A stretch of DNA of 64,000 nucleotides, from contig NZ_FNBN01000004.1 of assembly GCF_900102545.1 (NCBI RefSeq), positions 62,001 to 126,000 of the forward strand, written 5' to 3'. This document shows positions 49,762 through 59,250 of the stretch, piece after piece (position 1 is the first letter of the stretch; each line of letters opens with the position of its first letter). The DNA comes from Chitinophaga filiformis (GTDB taxonomy: Bacteria > Bacteroidota > Bacteroidia > Chitinophagales > Chitinophagaceae). The notes below the pieces were generated by a model. That model did not search any database. It saw only the letters and a list, made by a program, of their open reading frames with translations, and was not told where the DNA came from. The translations under genes and the position numbers were made by a program.

Positions 49762-50472
49762 ATGATTACAGTAAGGGCTTTTAAAGCACCAGACGACCCG
49801 GAGGCCTGTCTTCGTTTTTATAATGGCCATCTCCGGTTATTGGAAATATACTTTGGCATTGCTAAGATCACATCCGGCAGTGCGGACTGGATGCACCATG
49901 AAAATAGTATCGTGATTATTGTAGAGGATGAGACACGTACCAAAACATACGGCGGTGCCCGTGTACAACTGGCAGATGGCGTATTGCCACTGCCCATAGA
50001 AACGGCTATCGGCAAATATGATCCGAAAATATATGATGTTGTCAAAACCGGAAGCGCAGAGATCTGTGCAATGTGGAATTCAAAAGAGGTGGCCGGTATG
50101 GGTATCGGTAGCCAGGTCCTGGCCAGGGCAGGCGTAGTGCTGGCAGCCCAGATGCCTATTGACAATTTCCATGTTTTATGTGCCCCCATTACCACACGCA
50201 TTGGTAAGAGAGTGGGCTTTACCATCGATGAATCACTGGGCGATAAAGGCACATTCTTTTACCCTAAAGACGACTTCATTGCCACCGCAATGGTCATTAA
50301 CGATGTTAATAAACTGGAAAATGCCGACCCCAAAGAACGCGAGCTGATCTACGATCTACGCGAAAATCTGGTTCAAACCAAAACAGAAGTTGGCCCTAAA
50401 GGGTCTTATGAAGTAAGCTATAACCTCGAAATTGCTAATTTGCAGTATTCCAATGTGAAGAGTGAACGGTGA
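49762..50472 (+). CDS. GNAT/N-acyl-amino-acid synthase-like protein
   Basis: A 236-residue protein with features of the GNAT/LuxI-like acyltransferase fold: ENSIVIIVEDETRTKTYGGARVQLAD (strand with an Ala-Arg), SAEICAMWNSKEVAGMGIGSQVLARAGVVLAAQMPIDNFHVLCAP (the region of the pyrophosphate or acyl-CoA loop), and RIGKRVGFTIDE. The C-terminal ~50 residues are charged. It begins 106 bases after the ThiF-like gene and ends 20 bases before the 7TM kinase, so all three are likely co-transcribed. It may acylate an amino acid or related small molecule. This is inferred from fold resemblance and not firmly assigned. Confidence 0.55.
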   Translation: MITVRAFKAPDDPEACLRFYNGHLRLLEIYFGIAKITSGSADWMHHENSIVIIVEDETRTKTYGGARVQLADGVLPLPIETAIGKYDPKIYDVVKTGSAEICAMWNSKEVAGMGIGSQVLARAGVVLAAQMPIDNFHVLCAPITTRIGKRVGFTIDESLGDKGTFFYPKDDFIATAMVINDVNKLENADPKERELIYDLRENLVQTKTEVGPKGSYEVSYNLEIANLQYSNVKSER

Positions 50473-50492
50473 ATTTTCTATAAATTTAACGC

Positions 50493-52619
50493 ATGTTCCG
50501 ATTTATCGTTCTATTGCTCCTTACTATCTTTGGTTTCCAGCAATTGGAGGCGGCCCCTCCTTTCGTATTCCGAAACAATATGCCCCTGACCCGGATCGGC
50601 AAAAACCTCGAGATATACACCGATAAGACTAACAAACTGGATATCAATGCGGTCACCAAAGCACCTTTCACCTCCCCGGATGAAAACGTTCCCAATCTCC
50701 AGATCACGCCTTACACCCATTGGGTAAGATTTACCATCACGAATGAATCTGACCTGAAGGAGCTGCTACTGGAAGTGGAATACCCCACCATCGACGATAT
50801 TACCCTGTTTGAGCTACAGCCGGACGGCAGTTATAAAACCACCCATCTGGGCGAATTTACCAGCTATTCCAACCGGCCTGTCGATCATCAGAACTATATA
50901 TTCCCCCTCACCCTGCAACCTCATACCACCAGGCAGTATTACCTGAGGGTCGTGGCCGGGGAACAATTACAGCTACCCATTTTTGTAGGTACCCGGGATC
51001 AGGTAATGGAGAAAAATGACTACCGGGAACTCATATTTGGCTTATACATCGGGGTTATACTGGCCATGTCCTGCTATAACCTTTTCCTGTATATATCTAC
51101 CAGAGACACCAGCTACCTCACCTACGTATCCTACAATGTATTTGTAGGCCTCACGCAGGCTACCCTGCAGGGATATACTTTCCGGTTCCTTTACCCCGGC
51201 AGCCCCTGGATGGCCCAGCATGCCACCGTACTGGTGCCTATAGTGAATGGATTGACGGCCCTCTGGTTCATCCAGCAGTTCCTGCTTACCAAACAGTACT
51301 ACAAGTCCGGCCACAAACTTATTAATATACTTATCGCCCTCTATGTCGGTTGTTTTATTCCCTCCCTGCTGGATATGTATATCGTTGCCCAGATCTGGGT
51401 ACAGGCAGTAGTAGGTATCGCAGCCCTCAGCGTATTATATATATCGGCACGCATGAGCCTTATGGGATACAGCTCTGCCAGGTTCTTCCTGATTGCATGG
51501 TCCATATTCCTGCTCAGCGTACTCGTATTTGTGCTGCGGAACGCGAACGTGCTGCCGTACAATGAGTTTACTTACTATGCACTGCAGATAGGCTCTGCAA
51601 TGGAAGCACTCCTCCTGTCCTTTGCACTGGCCTATAAGATCAACCTCTTCAAGGCAGAAGCACTGCGGGCATCCCAGGAAAATGAGCGCCTGGTAAAGGA
51701 ACAAAATATCATACTGGAAGACAAAGTCCACAAACGTACAGAAGAGCTGCAAACCAGTAACGAAGAACTCAATGTAGCCCTGAAAAACCTGAAAGATGCA
51801 CAAACCCAACTGGTGGAAAGGGAAAAAATGGCGTCTCTCGGTCAGCTGACTGCCGGCATCGCCCATGAAATAAATAATCCAATCAATTTTGTCACATCTA
51901 ATATAAAACCACTGAAGCTGGATATCCAGGATATCAAAACGCTACTGGAAAAATATGATGCCTTGCCACAGTCTCAGGATATTCATGGTGCACTTCAGGA
52001 TATTGCCGCTTTTAAAGAGGAAATAGATATTGACTACATCCATGACGAAATATCTTCTCTTATCAAAGGAATTGAAGACGGTGCTACCAGGACCTCAGAA
52101 ATTGTTAAAGGATTACGTACCTTCAGCAGGCTCGATGAAAGCGAGCTTAAATCCGTGGATCTGCATGAAGGATTGGACAGCACACTGGTACTACTCAAAA
52201 ACAATATACCACCTAATGTCAAAGTGGTAAGAGAATATGGCTCTTTACCCAAAATAGAGTGTTATGCAGGTAAAATGAACCAGGTATTTATGAACATACT
52301 GACCAATGCCTTTAATGCCATAAAAACAAATAACAAAGACCGCGAAGAGATGGTAACCATTACTACCCGGGAAGAGAACGGTCTCGCCCTCATCAGTATA
52401 AAAGACACCGGCCCCGGCATGACAGAAAAAGTGAAAGAAAAGATCTTCGACCCCTTCTTTACTACCAAAGATGTGGGTGAAGGTACCGGCCTTGGACTTT
52501 CAATTGTATTCAGCATTATCGAAAAGCACAGCGGACGCATAGAGGTAATCACTGCGCCTGAGAAGGGTGCAGAATTTATTATATATTTACCTATGAGCGT
52601 AACCGCTCACGCGTCTTAG
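50493..52619 (+). CDS. 7TM-DISM histidine kinase
   Basis: A 708-residue sensor kinase. A signal peptide (FIVLLLLTIFGFQQLEA) precedes a periplasmic 7TMR-DISM extracellular domain (about 25-180; LEVEYPTIDDITLFELQPDGSYKT, FPLTLQPHTTRQYYLRVVAG). Seven membrane helices span about 185-385, then a coiled coil (about 395-445). The kinase core has His458 in LGQLTAGIAHEINNPINFV, N box NQVFMNILTNAFNAI, KDTGPGM and FDPFFTTKDVGEGTGLGLSI. 7TM-DISM domains sense small ligands such as carbohydrates. It follows the ThiF and acyltransferase genes closely, which suggests it senses their product. Confidence 0.92.
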   Translation: MFRFIVLLLLTIFGFQQLEAAPPFVFRNNMPLTRIGKNLEIYTDKTNKLDINAVTKAPFTSPDENVPNLQITPYTHWVRFTITNESDLKELLLEVEYPTIDDITLFELQPDGSYKTTHLGEFTSYSNRPVDHQNYIFPLTLQPHTTRQYYLRVVAGEQLQLPIFVGTRDQVMEKNDYRELIFGLYIGVILAMSCYNLFLYISTRDTSYLTYVSYNVFVGLTQATLQGYTFRFLYPGSPWMAQHATVLVPIVNGLTALWFIQQFLLTKQYYKSGHKLINILIALYVGCFIPSLLDMYIVAQIWVQAVVGIAALSVLYISARMSLMGYSSARFFLIAWSIFLLSVLVFVLRNANVLPYNEFTYYALQIGSAMEALLLSFALAYKINLFKAEALRASQENERLVKEQNIILEDKVHKRTEELQTSNEELNVALKNLKDAQTQLVEREKMASLGQLTAGIAHEINNPINFVTSNIKPLKLDIQDIKTLLEKYDALPQSQDIHGALQDIAAFKEEIDIDYIHDEISSLIKGIEDGATRTSEIVKGLRTFSRLDESELKSVDLHEGLDSTLVLLKNNIPPNVKVVREYGSLPKIECYAGKMNQVFMNILTNAFNAIKTNNKDREEMVTITTREENGLALISIKDTGPGMTEKVKEKIFDPFFTTKDVGEGTGLGLSIVFSIIEKHSGRIEVITAPEKGAEFIIYLPMSVTAHAS

Positions 52620-52685
52620 TATACCCACGCAGGAAATCCATTTAATCAACCAGAAAGTTGAACCTGCGGACAAAAACGAAAATGG

Positions 52686-53783
52686 ATGAAAGACAACCGT
52701 ATCAGGATTTTGTACATTGACGATGAAGTTCATAACCTCAATGCTTTTAAAGCCGGTTTCCGCAGAAGTTATGAAATTTATACGGCCAATTCTGCCCAGG
52801 AAGGCAAACAGCTATTGAAAAGCATTGATGTCCACATCATCATTGCCGACCAGAAAATGCCCGTATCCACAGGAGTTGAATTCTTTAACGAAATAAAGGA
52901 TACCCTCCCCGACCCCATGCGTATTCTCCTGACAGGTTATACGGATGTGGAAGATATCATCGATGCCATCAACAAGGGACACATCTTTTCCTACATCAAA
53001 AAGCCCTGGGATGAGCATGAACTGCACCGCGCCATTAACAACGCATATGAAATATATTCTACCCGCAAACAGCTGAAGGAAAAGATCCTGGAACTGGAAA
53101 AGATCAACGATGAGTTGAACCGCTTCATCTATTCCACCTCCCACGACCTCCGTTCGCCGTTGATGTCTGTACTCGGTATCATCAACCTGAGCCGTCTTGA
53201 CAACTCTGTGACCGATCCTAACGGCTATCTCAATATGATAGAAGCGTGCATCCTCAAACTGGATGGATTCATACAAAAGATCATTGAATACTACCGCAAT
53301 TCCAGACTGGATGTCGAATATGAAAAGATCGACTTTGAACATCTTATCCAGGAATGCATCGGATCCTTCCGTCATCAGAATACTGCAATACAATTCGAGG
53401 TGAACGTGGATCAGCCGGTTGACTTCAAGGGAGATACCTTCCGTATCAGTGTTATTCTTAATAACCTGATCTCGAATGCGGTAAAATACCAGAAACCGGA
53501 TGAAAGCCATCCGAAAGTAACACTGTCAGTGAAGGTAGAGCCTCATAAAGCGACCATGTCCATCGAAGATAATGGGATAGGTATACTCAGTGAGCATCTC
53601 AACAACATCTTCAAAATGTTCTTCCGTTCAAAAAATAATAATAAACCAGGTAGTGGTATTGGTTTGTATATTGTAAAAGAAGCGCTGAATAAAATTGGCG
53701 GTACTATCAACGTTGAATCAAAGTATGGAGAAGGTACACAATTTGAAATAAGCATTCCCAACAGAAATGATTTCGATTCCTGA
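52686..53783 (+). CDS. Receiver-histidine kinase hybrid
   Basis: A 365-residue soluble protein: an N-terminal receiver domain (1-120) with LYIDDE, phospho-acceptor Asp55 in IIIADQKMP and Lys in FSYIKKPWDEHE, followed by a kinase core with His153 in FIYSTSHDLRSPLMSVLGI and a HATPase domain (SVILNNLISNAVKYQ, IEDNGIGIL, FKMFFRSKNNNKPGSGIGLYIVKEAL). Such hybrids relay phosphate from an upstream kinase. It starts 66 bases after the 7TM kinase and overlaps the next receiver gene by 17 bases, so the three form a phosphorelay set. Confidence 0.92.
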   Translation: MKDNRIRILYIDDEVHNLNAFKAGFRRSYEIYTANSAQEGKQLLKSIDVHIIIADQKMPVSTGVEFFNEIKDTLPDPMRILLTGYTDVEDIIDAINKGHIFSYIKKPWDEHELHRAINNAYEIYSTRKQLKEKILELEKINDELNRFIYSTSHDLRSPLMSVLGIINLSRLDNSVTDPNGYLNMIEACILKLDGFIQKIIEYYRNSRLDVEYEKIDFEHLIQECIGSFRHQNTAIQFEVNVDQPVDFKGDTFRISVILNNLISNAVKYQKPDESHPKVTLSVKVEPHKATMSIEDNGIGILSEHLNNIFKMFFRSKNNNKPGSGIGLYIVKEALNKIGGTINVESKYGEGTQFEISIPNRNDFDS

Positions 53784-54183
53784 TTTACGTGTAATACTGA
53801 TAGATGACAATGAAGTAGATCTGCTGCTGCATGAGCGATTGATCACGCTGCAGCAGATCAGCAGAACTGTGCTTGCCTTCAACAACGCAAACAAAGCGCT
53901 TGAGTTCCTGTCTTCCAATATTACCCTGCCAAAAATACCGCCTACCGTACTGCTGCTGGACATACAAATGCCGGAGATGGATGGCTTTGAATTCCTGGAA
54001 GCATTTTACAGCTATCCCGCCAGGATCAAGTCGCAATGTCATATTATTATGGTATCGTCTTCGCTTGACTATGGAGACCTCAGCCGTACCTATGCCAATC
54101 CAATGGTGTTAAAACTATTAAAAAAGCCACTGCTGGCGTCGGAACTGAAAAGTGCTATTGCTGAAATTTTTAAGGATATGTAA
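53767..54183 (+). CDS. Single-domain response regulator
   Basis: A 138-residue receiver domain with no output domain. It has VILIDDNEVDLLLHERL, phospho-acceptor Asp65 in TVLLLDIQMPEMDGFEFL, Ser/Ser in MVSSSLDYGD and Lys in LKLLKKPLLA. As a single domain it may act as a phosphate shuttle or bind a target protein. The 17-base overlap with the preceding kinase indicates translational coupling. It faces a convergent TPR kinase gene ten bases away. Confidence 0.95.
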   Translation: MISIPDLRVILIDDNEVDLLLHERLITLQQISRTVLAFNNANKALEFLSSNITLPKIPPTVLLLDIQMPEMDGFEFLEAFYSYPARIKSQCHIIMVSSSLDYGDLSRTYANPMVLKLLKKPLLASELKSAIAEIFKDM

Positions 54184-54193
54184 TAACAACGTT

Positions 54194-56482
54194 CTACACA
54201 TAATCAGTTACATTTTCCTCAATAGCTACCGGTTCATCAAAAGTTTCCTTTTCCTGATATTTAAAACTGATAGTAATAGCAACACCGTGACGACTCTCAA
54301 TATGTAAACTTCCGTCCAATTGCTCTGCCAGCGTATGCATCAGCATCATACCCATTGAGCCCCGCTGAGTAGGTATCTCCCCTTCCGGAAAGCCCTTCCC
54401 GTTATCGGCGATTACAAGAGTGAGATAACCTGTATCTGCCGGCTGCAGGGAAACAATGATGGTACCATTGCCGGTAAACGCATATTTAATAGCGTTGGTA
54501 ATGGCTTCGTTAAGAATCAATCCTACCGGTACTGACTGGGCAACGTCAAGTTTCACCGGCGCTATCTGAAGATCGAATTTTATCCTGTTGACATCTGAGA
54601 AACCATCTTTCAGAAATACTATAAGCTCGTTAATATAGTTACGCATATCTATCAGCGCCATATTGTCTGACTGATAAAGCTTCTGATGGATAAGAGAGAT
54701 CGCCTGCATCCGGTAACGGCTTTCCCTGATAGCATTCAACGCATCTTTGTCACCAAGAAATGCAGCCTGGGTATTCAGCAGGCTCATAACAATCTGAAGG
54801 TTGTTTTTAACACGGTGATGAATTTCTTTAACCAACCATTCCTTTTCACCCAGTAGTTTATTCTGAGCGGCAATCAACTCCTGTAATGATTGGTTTTTGC
54901 GGTTAATCTCGTCCTGCTGTTGTTTTAGTTGCCGGTTGCTCTGCAATTTCAGCTGATAACGATTGTAGCCTAACAGCAATAACGCAATAAGCATACCTGC
55001 GCCGCCAATGATCACATTCCTGGTAAAACGTGCCGCCTGCGCTTCCTGTGTCAACAATTCAATATTCCGCTGTTTCAGTATCAAAGCCTGATCTTTCTGC
55101 TCGGTTTCAAACTGCACCTGCAAGTAACCGATCTTCTGCATTTTGGCTATATTAAACAAGGAATCATTCGCCAGTTTATACAGCCGGAAATGCTCAAGCG
55201 CTTCCTGGTAGTTGCCCAGGGCAGAATCCGCAGTGTAAAGGAAGGAACATGATTTTGCCCGGAAAGACAGGTTGCCGTTCTTGCTTGATGCTGCCAGCAT
55301 TACCTGGGCATACTGGTGCGCTGTATTGTATTGGTGAATGCCGAGGTAATAGTTGACCAGTGCTGTATAGACGAATTCCAGGAAGGCATCATCAGGATGC
55401 ATTGCGCGCCGCATATCCTCCAGCTGTTGCGCATAGACTGCCCCGCTCTTAAAATCACCCAATAAGCAGTAGGTATTTAACATGCATTCCCACATCAGAA
55501 TCTTATTCTCCGGGCTTTTCGGTGGATAATAACGCTCTTCCTGTTTCAATATCTTCAACGCTTCCCCAGGTTTATTCGTCTTCTGGTAGATCTGACCAAT
55601 ATTACGGGCCAGTATCTGCATGGCGGGAGTGTCCTTTAACCTGAACGCAATTTCCTGGGCCTTTTGATAGCTCTGCATTGCCTTAGGAAGATCCACTACC
55701 CTGGCATAGACCATTCCTAACCTGTTATAAATTGTACAAAGTTGCGTTGTGCTGTCTCCAACTGCCTGTGCTGTTTTTAATGACAACAACGCATATTTCA
55801 GCCCATTATCAGAGTCTCCCACCTGACTATACATTGCACCCAACAGGTTATATATACCTTGCAGCTCTTTAACATGTAGCTGTTCGAAAATGACCAATGC
55901 CTGTAGCAATACTTTTATCGCTTCTTTGTAGTCAGGAAGGAAGGAGTAATAGTCGCCAAGCCTGTAAAGCGCGTTTGCCTGTTTTAATTTCGAACCTGAC
56001 TCTCCGTAAAGTGCGGCTGCGTCACGATAATACTTAAGCTTTATATTGAGCGTTTCAATATCCACCGGTGGATAGTAGTCACACAATTCCATGTACGCAT
56101 CAGCAAGCAATTCCTGTTGCTTCTGTGCCTTAAAAATAGCCTCCGCTTTCAACGCATCATCCTTCCCTTTCATATCACCCTGTTCACGCAGGATCTTCGA
56201 ATGAAGCAGATAACTTTGACCTTCCCATACCTTATTACCGATACCTACCGCAGATTTAAGCACTTTGGCAGCACATATTGAAGCAGTATCTATGTCACCC
56301 CGCTCAGTGCCTGGCCTGTTGATATATGAATTACCTGTATTGAACAGCATCCGCAGATCAGCTGTATCCGGACGCTCCTTCCTCAGGAGCTGCTGCAAGA
56401 CCGATGGAGACACTTTATCCTGTGCCAGACATGGGATCAAACAACTCATCATACAATAGAAGAGCATGAGTAATCTGTTCAT
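54194..56482 (-). CDS. TPR-containing HisKA_2-type histidine kinase
   Basis: A 762-residue kinase with a signal peptide (LLMLFYCMMSCLIPCLAQ), then about twelve TPR-like helical hairpins (residues ~30-460; for example ALYRLGDYYSFLPDYKEAIKVLLQAL), a membrane helix (about 495-515), a coiled coil and the HisKA_2 core: LVKEIHHRVKNNLQIVMSLLNTQAAFL (His555/His556), GLILNEAITNAIKYAF and VIADNGKGFPEG with a short GSMGMMLMHTLAEQL tail. This architecture is common in Bacteroidota. It lies convergent to the single-domain receiver, which could be its partner. Confidence 0.92.
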   Translation of the reverse strand: MNRLLMLFYCMMSCLIPCLAQDKVSPSVLQQLLRKERPDTADLRMLFNTGNSYINRPGTERGDIDTASICAAKVLKSAVGIGNKVWEGQSYLLHSKILREQGDMKGKDDALKAEAIFKAQKQQELLADAYMELCDYYPPVDIETLNIKLKYYRDAAALYGESGSKLKQANALYRLGDYYSFLPDYKEAIKVLLQALVIFEQLHVKELQGIYNLLGAMYSQVGDSDNGLKYALLSLKTAQAVGDSTTQLCTIYNRLGMVYARVVDLPKAMQSYQKAQEIAFRLKDTPAMQILARNIGQIYQKTNKPGEALKILKQEERYYPPKSPENKILMWECMLNTYCLLGDFKSGAVYAQQLEDMRRAMHPDDAFLEFVYTALVNYYLGIHQYNTAHQYAQVMLAASSKNGNLSFRAKSCSFLYTADSALGNYQEALEHFRLYKLANDSLFNIAKMQKIGYLQVQFETEQKDQALILKQRNIELLTQEAQAARFTRNVIIGGAGMLIALLLLGYNRYQLKLQSNRQLKQQQDEINRKNQSLQELIAAQNKLLGEKEWLVKEIHHRVKNNLQIVMSLLNTQAAFLGDKDALNAIRESRYRMQAISLIHQKLYQSDNMALIDMRNYINELIVFLKDGFSDVNRIKFDLQIAPVKLDVAQSVPVGLILNEAITNAIKYAFTGNGTIIVSLQPADTGYLTLVIADNGKGFPEGEIPTQRGSMGMMLMHTLAEQLDGSLHIESRHGVAITISFKYQEKETFDEPVAIEENVTDYV

Positions 56483-57077
56483 AACTTAATTTATTTTAAC
56501 ATCTCTATTAGGTCTGCTGTATAGCGCTATCGGCGCTGAGTTAAACAAGCTATGGAAGAATTAATTACAGATAGCAATACTTCAAACTGGCGTTAATTGT
56601 CCCTTGTACAGTTATAAGCATAGTATGCTTTGGTATCTCTGCCGACTTAATTTCCTATTAAGCAGCGGTTCTTTTACAGTTATGGTTCAAATAAAATATG
56701 TGTATGAAATCCTCCTGTAAGTCTGTGATTTTGCCGGCGATTGTCAGCGTGGGAGGATCATCTGTCCCATTTCGCATTTCCAGGCTACTATCATAACGTG
56801 TAAACTATTCAGCTATTACATGTACAGTTTGTGATTTCCGACTTATCCGGCATCACTATCTTGGCTGATATACTAAAATATTTCCCGCAAAGTTGCTCCT
56901 GCTTTTCAGCGTATTCTACGACCAAAATAATTATCTAGATTACCCTGAAACTCAATTATTAGGAGCCGAAGATACAAATCTCTTTTAATTTTTTACCCTC
57001 AACTGCCTCCCTGCCTCTGAATGGCAGTTCTCACCGACCAACATCCCATACTGAAACCCGAGCTATTTAGCGCACAT
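56483..57077. other. Gene-free stretch upstream of the TPR kinase
   Basis: About 595 bases without a convincing gene; the longest frames are about 31 codons and unconvincing. Around 56962-56969 the minus strand reads TATCTTCG, close to the TAnnTTTG -7 element, but without a TTG at 17-22 bases. The stretch may hold the long leader of the TPR kinase gene. Confidence 0.4.
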
Positions 57078-57117
57078 AAAAAAAGAGGTTATATCAAATT
57101 ACCTGATACAACCTCTT
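57078..57117 (-). terminator. Orphan minus-strand terminator
   Basis: AAGAGGTTATATCA (57083-57096) and TGATACAACCTCTT (57104-57117) form a 14-bp stem whose one A-C mismatch becomes a G-U pair in the minus-strand RNA. On the minus strand it is followed by seven U (57078-57084), a textbook Rho-independent terminator. No minus-strand gene precedes it. Confidence 0.75.
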
Positions 57118-57300
57118 CCCCGAGAATACCTCCTCTTATTGCAATAATGTTACTACCCCCTTTCGCTCTACTTCACCACAAAGTGTCTTAGCTTTAATAA
57201 AATATACGTATGAACCTATAAGTTGCAATACACCTTTACAAGCCCCAAAGCCCTCATTAGCACTGAAATGCCCTAAAACAAAGATTAGCTTGTTATTATA
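57078..57300 (-). ncRNA. Candidate small RNA ending at the orphan terminator
   Basis: The strong minus-strand terminator at 57078-57117 has no protein gene upstream; the only minus frames between it and the lipoprotein gene are under 65 codons and do not resemble a protein. A transcript starting somewhere in 57200-57370 is the simplest explanation. It would include short complementary parts (for instance GGGGCTTG near 57241 with CAAGC-like partners). The 5' end is not defined, and I recognise no Rfam-like family. Confidence 0.3.
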
Positions 57301-57318
57301 CAAACATAAAAACTTATT

Positions 57319-57326
57319 TATATTTG
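57319..57326 (+). promoter_or_regulatory. -7 element upstream of the repeat lipoprotein
   Basis: TATATTTG is an exact TAnnTTTG match 51 bases before the ATG. No TTG lies at 17-22 bases upstream; the nearest is at 26 bases. Confidence 0.4.
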
Positions 57327-57377
57327 TATTATTAACTGTCTATTTAACATTTTTTACCCAGACACCCAGATCTCAAT

Positions 57378-58967
57378 ATGAATTTTACTAAAACCCTGAT
57401 ACCTCTTTTGTGTTTAGTTGTAATAGTTCTAATAAATGCCTGTAAAAAAAGCAGCAGTGACGGCGGCGCTGCAGGCACGCTTTCAGTAAGCAGAGCGGCC
57501 ATTGATCTTGATACAACTGCCGGATTCACCGATACACTAACGATTCATTCAACCTTGTCATGGAAGGCTACCCTTTCCTCAGGCGCCAGTTGGTGCAAAC
57601 TAAGTAAGGCCAACGGCGATGCAGGCGATGCGGCTCTAACCATTACCATACTTTCAAATAATGGCACTGCTACCGCACAAACAGCTGTTATTACATTCAC
57701 GGCAACCAATGGCCAGGCATCTCCCGTTACAGTGACCCTGACACAAAAAGCGTTTCCCATAATCAGTCAGTTGGTGGGCGGCTCTAAATGGGATTTCGCT
57801 TATGATGTGAAAAAAACATCCGATGGAGGAATGATCATAGTCGGTTCTACGCAAAGCGCAGACGGTGATTTAACCAACAACCAGGGATCTGAGGATATAA
57901 TGGTGGCAAAGCTCGATGCTTCAGGCAACAAACAATGGGTAAAAACATTTGGCGGATCGGCTTCTGACTATGCCAATGCTGTTACACCCACCACGGATGG
58001 CGGCTATATGGTAGCGGGCATTACTTCAAGTTCAAATGGCGATATGCCAGCTAACCTGGGAGGAGGTGATATTGTGGTGATAAAACTGGATAACTCGGGA
58101 AATAAATTATGGGTGAAAACTTTCGGCGGATCGAAAATCGATGAAGCGACCAGCATCATAGCAACTCCAGATGGCGGTTATGTATTGGCCGGACGTACCG
58201 TAAGCACAGATGGTGAGGGAACCGGCAATCATGGTGACAGTGATATTATGATCATAAAACTCGATGCTTCGGGTAATAAGCAATGGGCAAAAGTGCTGGG
58301 CGGCACTACAAACGACTTATGCGGCCATTTGATAGCAACTGCCGATGGCGGCTATGCCCTTTGCGGATATTCTACCAGCGCAAACGGCGACATCAGCATT
58401 AATAAAGGCAGTTTTGACTACCTGTTAATGAAACTGGATGCTTCCGGTAACAAAGTATGGGATAAAACATTCGGCGGGTCAGATACCGATTATGGCTATG
58501 ATTTAAGAGTTACTACCGATGGGGGATATGTCATCACCGGATATACCGAAAGCAGTGATGGGGATGTAAACAACTACCATGGCAACACAGATATCTGGGT
58601 TGTAAAAACAGATGTATCAGGAGATAAGCAGTGGACCAAAACCATTGGCGGATCGAAACAGGATTATTCGTATTGCCTTACCGCTACTCCCGATGGCGGG
58701 TGCATTATTGGTGGCATGAGCACCAGTACCGATGGCGACCTTACCGGTAACCGGGGCACTATTGATTTGTTAGCTATAAAAATAAATGCCGCAGGCAATA
58801 GCCAAACAATCAGAACATATGGCGGGTCGTATGACGATGAGCCTTTGGCTATGATTGAATTTACCAGTGGGAGATATGTATTCGCGGGTACTTCTGCCAG
58901 CTCAAATGGAAATGTAGGTAACAATCATGGCGGTTACGATGCATGGGTACTAAACCTGCCTTTCTAA
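57378..58967 (+). CDS. BACON-domain lipoprotein with seven exact-period repeats (likely beta-propeller)
   Basis: A 529-residue lipoprotein: hydrophobic signal and lipobox LINACKK (Cys22). Residues ~35-130 look like a BACON domain (WKATLSSGASWCKLSKANGDAG, NNGTATAQTAVITFTATNG, VTVTLTQKA). Then seven repeats start at 57777, 57951, 58125, 58299, 58473, 58647 and 58821, each exactly 174 bp (58 residues), with consensus GGS..D.A..(V/I)..T.DGGY...G.T.S.DGD...N.G..D..V.KLD.SGNK.W.KTF. Seven repeats with DGGY and a Trp fit a seven-bladed propeller; the last repeat is short, as if closing the ring. It sits on the outer membrane or cell surface and may bind carbohydrate. Confidence 0.88.
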   Translation: MNFTKTLIPLLCLVVIVLINACKKSSSDGGAAGTLSVSRAAIDLDTTAGFTDTLTIHSTLSWKATLSSGASWCKLSKANGDAGDAALTITILSNNGTATAQTAVITFTATNGQASPVTVTLTQKAFPIISQLVGGSKWDFAYDVKKTSDGGMIIVGSTQSADGDLTNNQGSEDIMVAKLDASGNKQWVKTFGGSASDYANAVTPTTDGGYMVAGITSSSNGDMPANLGGGDIVVIKLDNSGNKLWVKTFGGSKIDEATSIIATPDGGYVLAGRTVSTDGEGTGNHGDSDIMIIKLDASGNKQWAKVLGGTTNDLCGHLIATADGGYALCGYSTSANGDISINKGSFDYLLMKLDASGNKVWDKTFGGSDTDYGYDLRVTTDGGYVITGYTESSDGDVNNYHGNTDIWVVKTDVSGDKQWTKTIGGSKQDYSYCLTATPDGGCIIGGMSTSTDGDLTGNRGTIDLLAIKINAAGNSQTIRTYGGSYDDEPLAMIEFTSGRYVFAGTSASSNGNVGNNHGGYDAWVLNLPF

Positions 58968-58982
58968 ATCACCTGTCCAAAT

Positions 58983-59016
58983 AAAAAGCCTTCCCGACAA
59001 CTCGGGAAGGCTTTTT
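58983..59016. terminator. Bidirectional terminator between lipoprotein gene and tRNA
   Basis: AAAAAGCCTTCCCGA (58983-58997) and TCGGGAAGGCTTTTT (59002-59016) form a perfect 15-bp stem with a CAAC loop, followed by U-rich ends on both strands. It serves the lipoprotein gene and, on the minus strand, tRNA-Ala. Confidence 0.92.
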
Positions 59017-59022
59017 ACTTCT

Positions 59023-59097
<75 letters not shown>

Positions 59098-59250
59098 GCA
59101 TAATGGAGTGCAAATGTATACTTTTTCCTGAAATAGTCAAATTTTACCCTAAAAATCCATTTCCCGCTGAAAATCAGCTTTCCCCCTATTAGGGGATGCA
59201 CTATTCCTGCCCATTTTTGTTTCTTTACACAATCGGAAACCGGATAACCT

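Noticed and set aside
56704..56799. 31-codon frame in the gap upstream of the TPR kinase
   Set aside because: It has no promoter, no neighbour spacing and no recognisable pattern; treated as chance.
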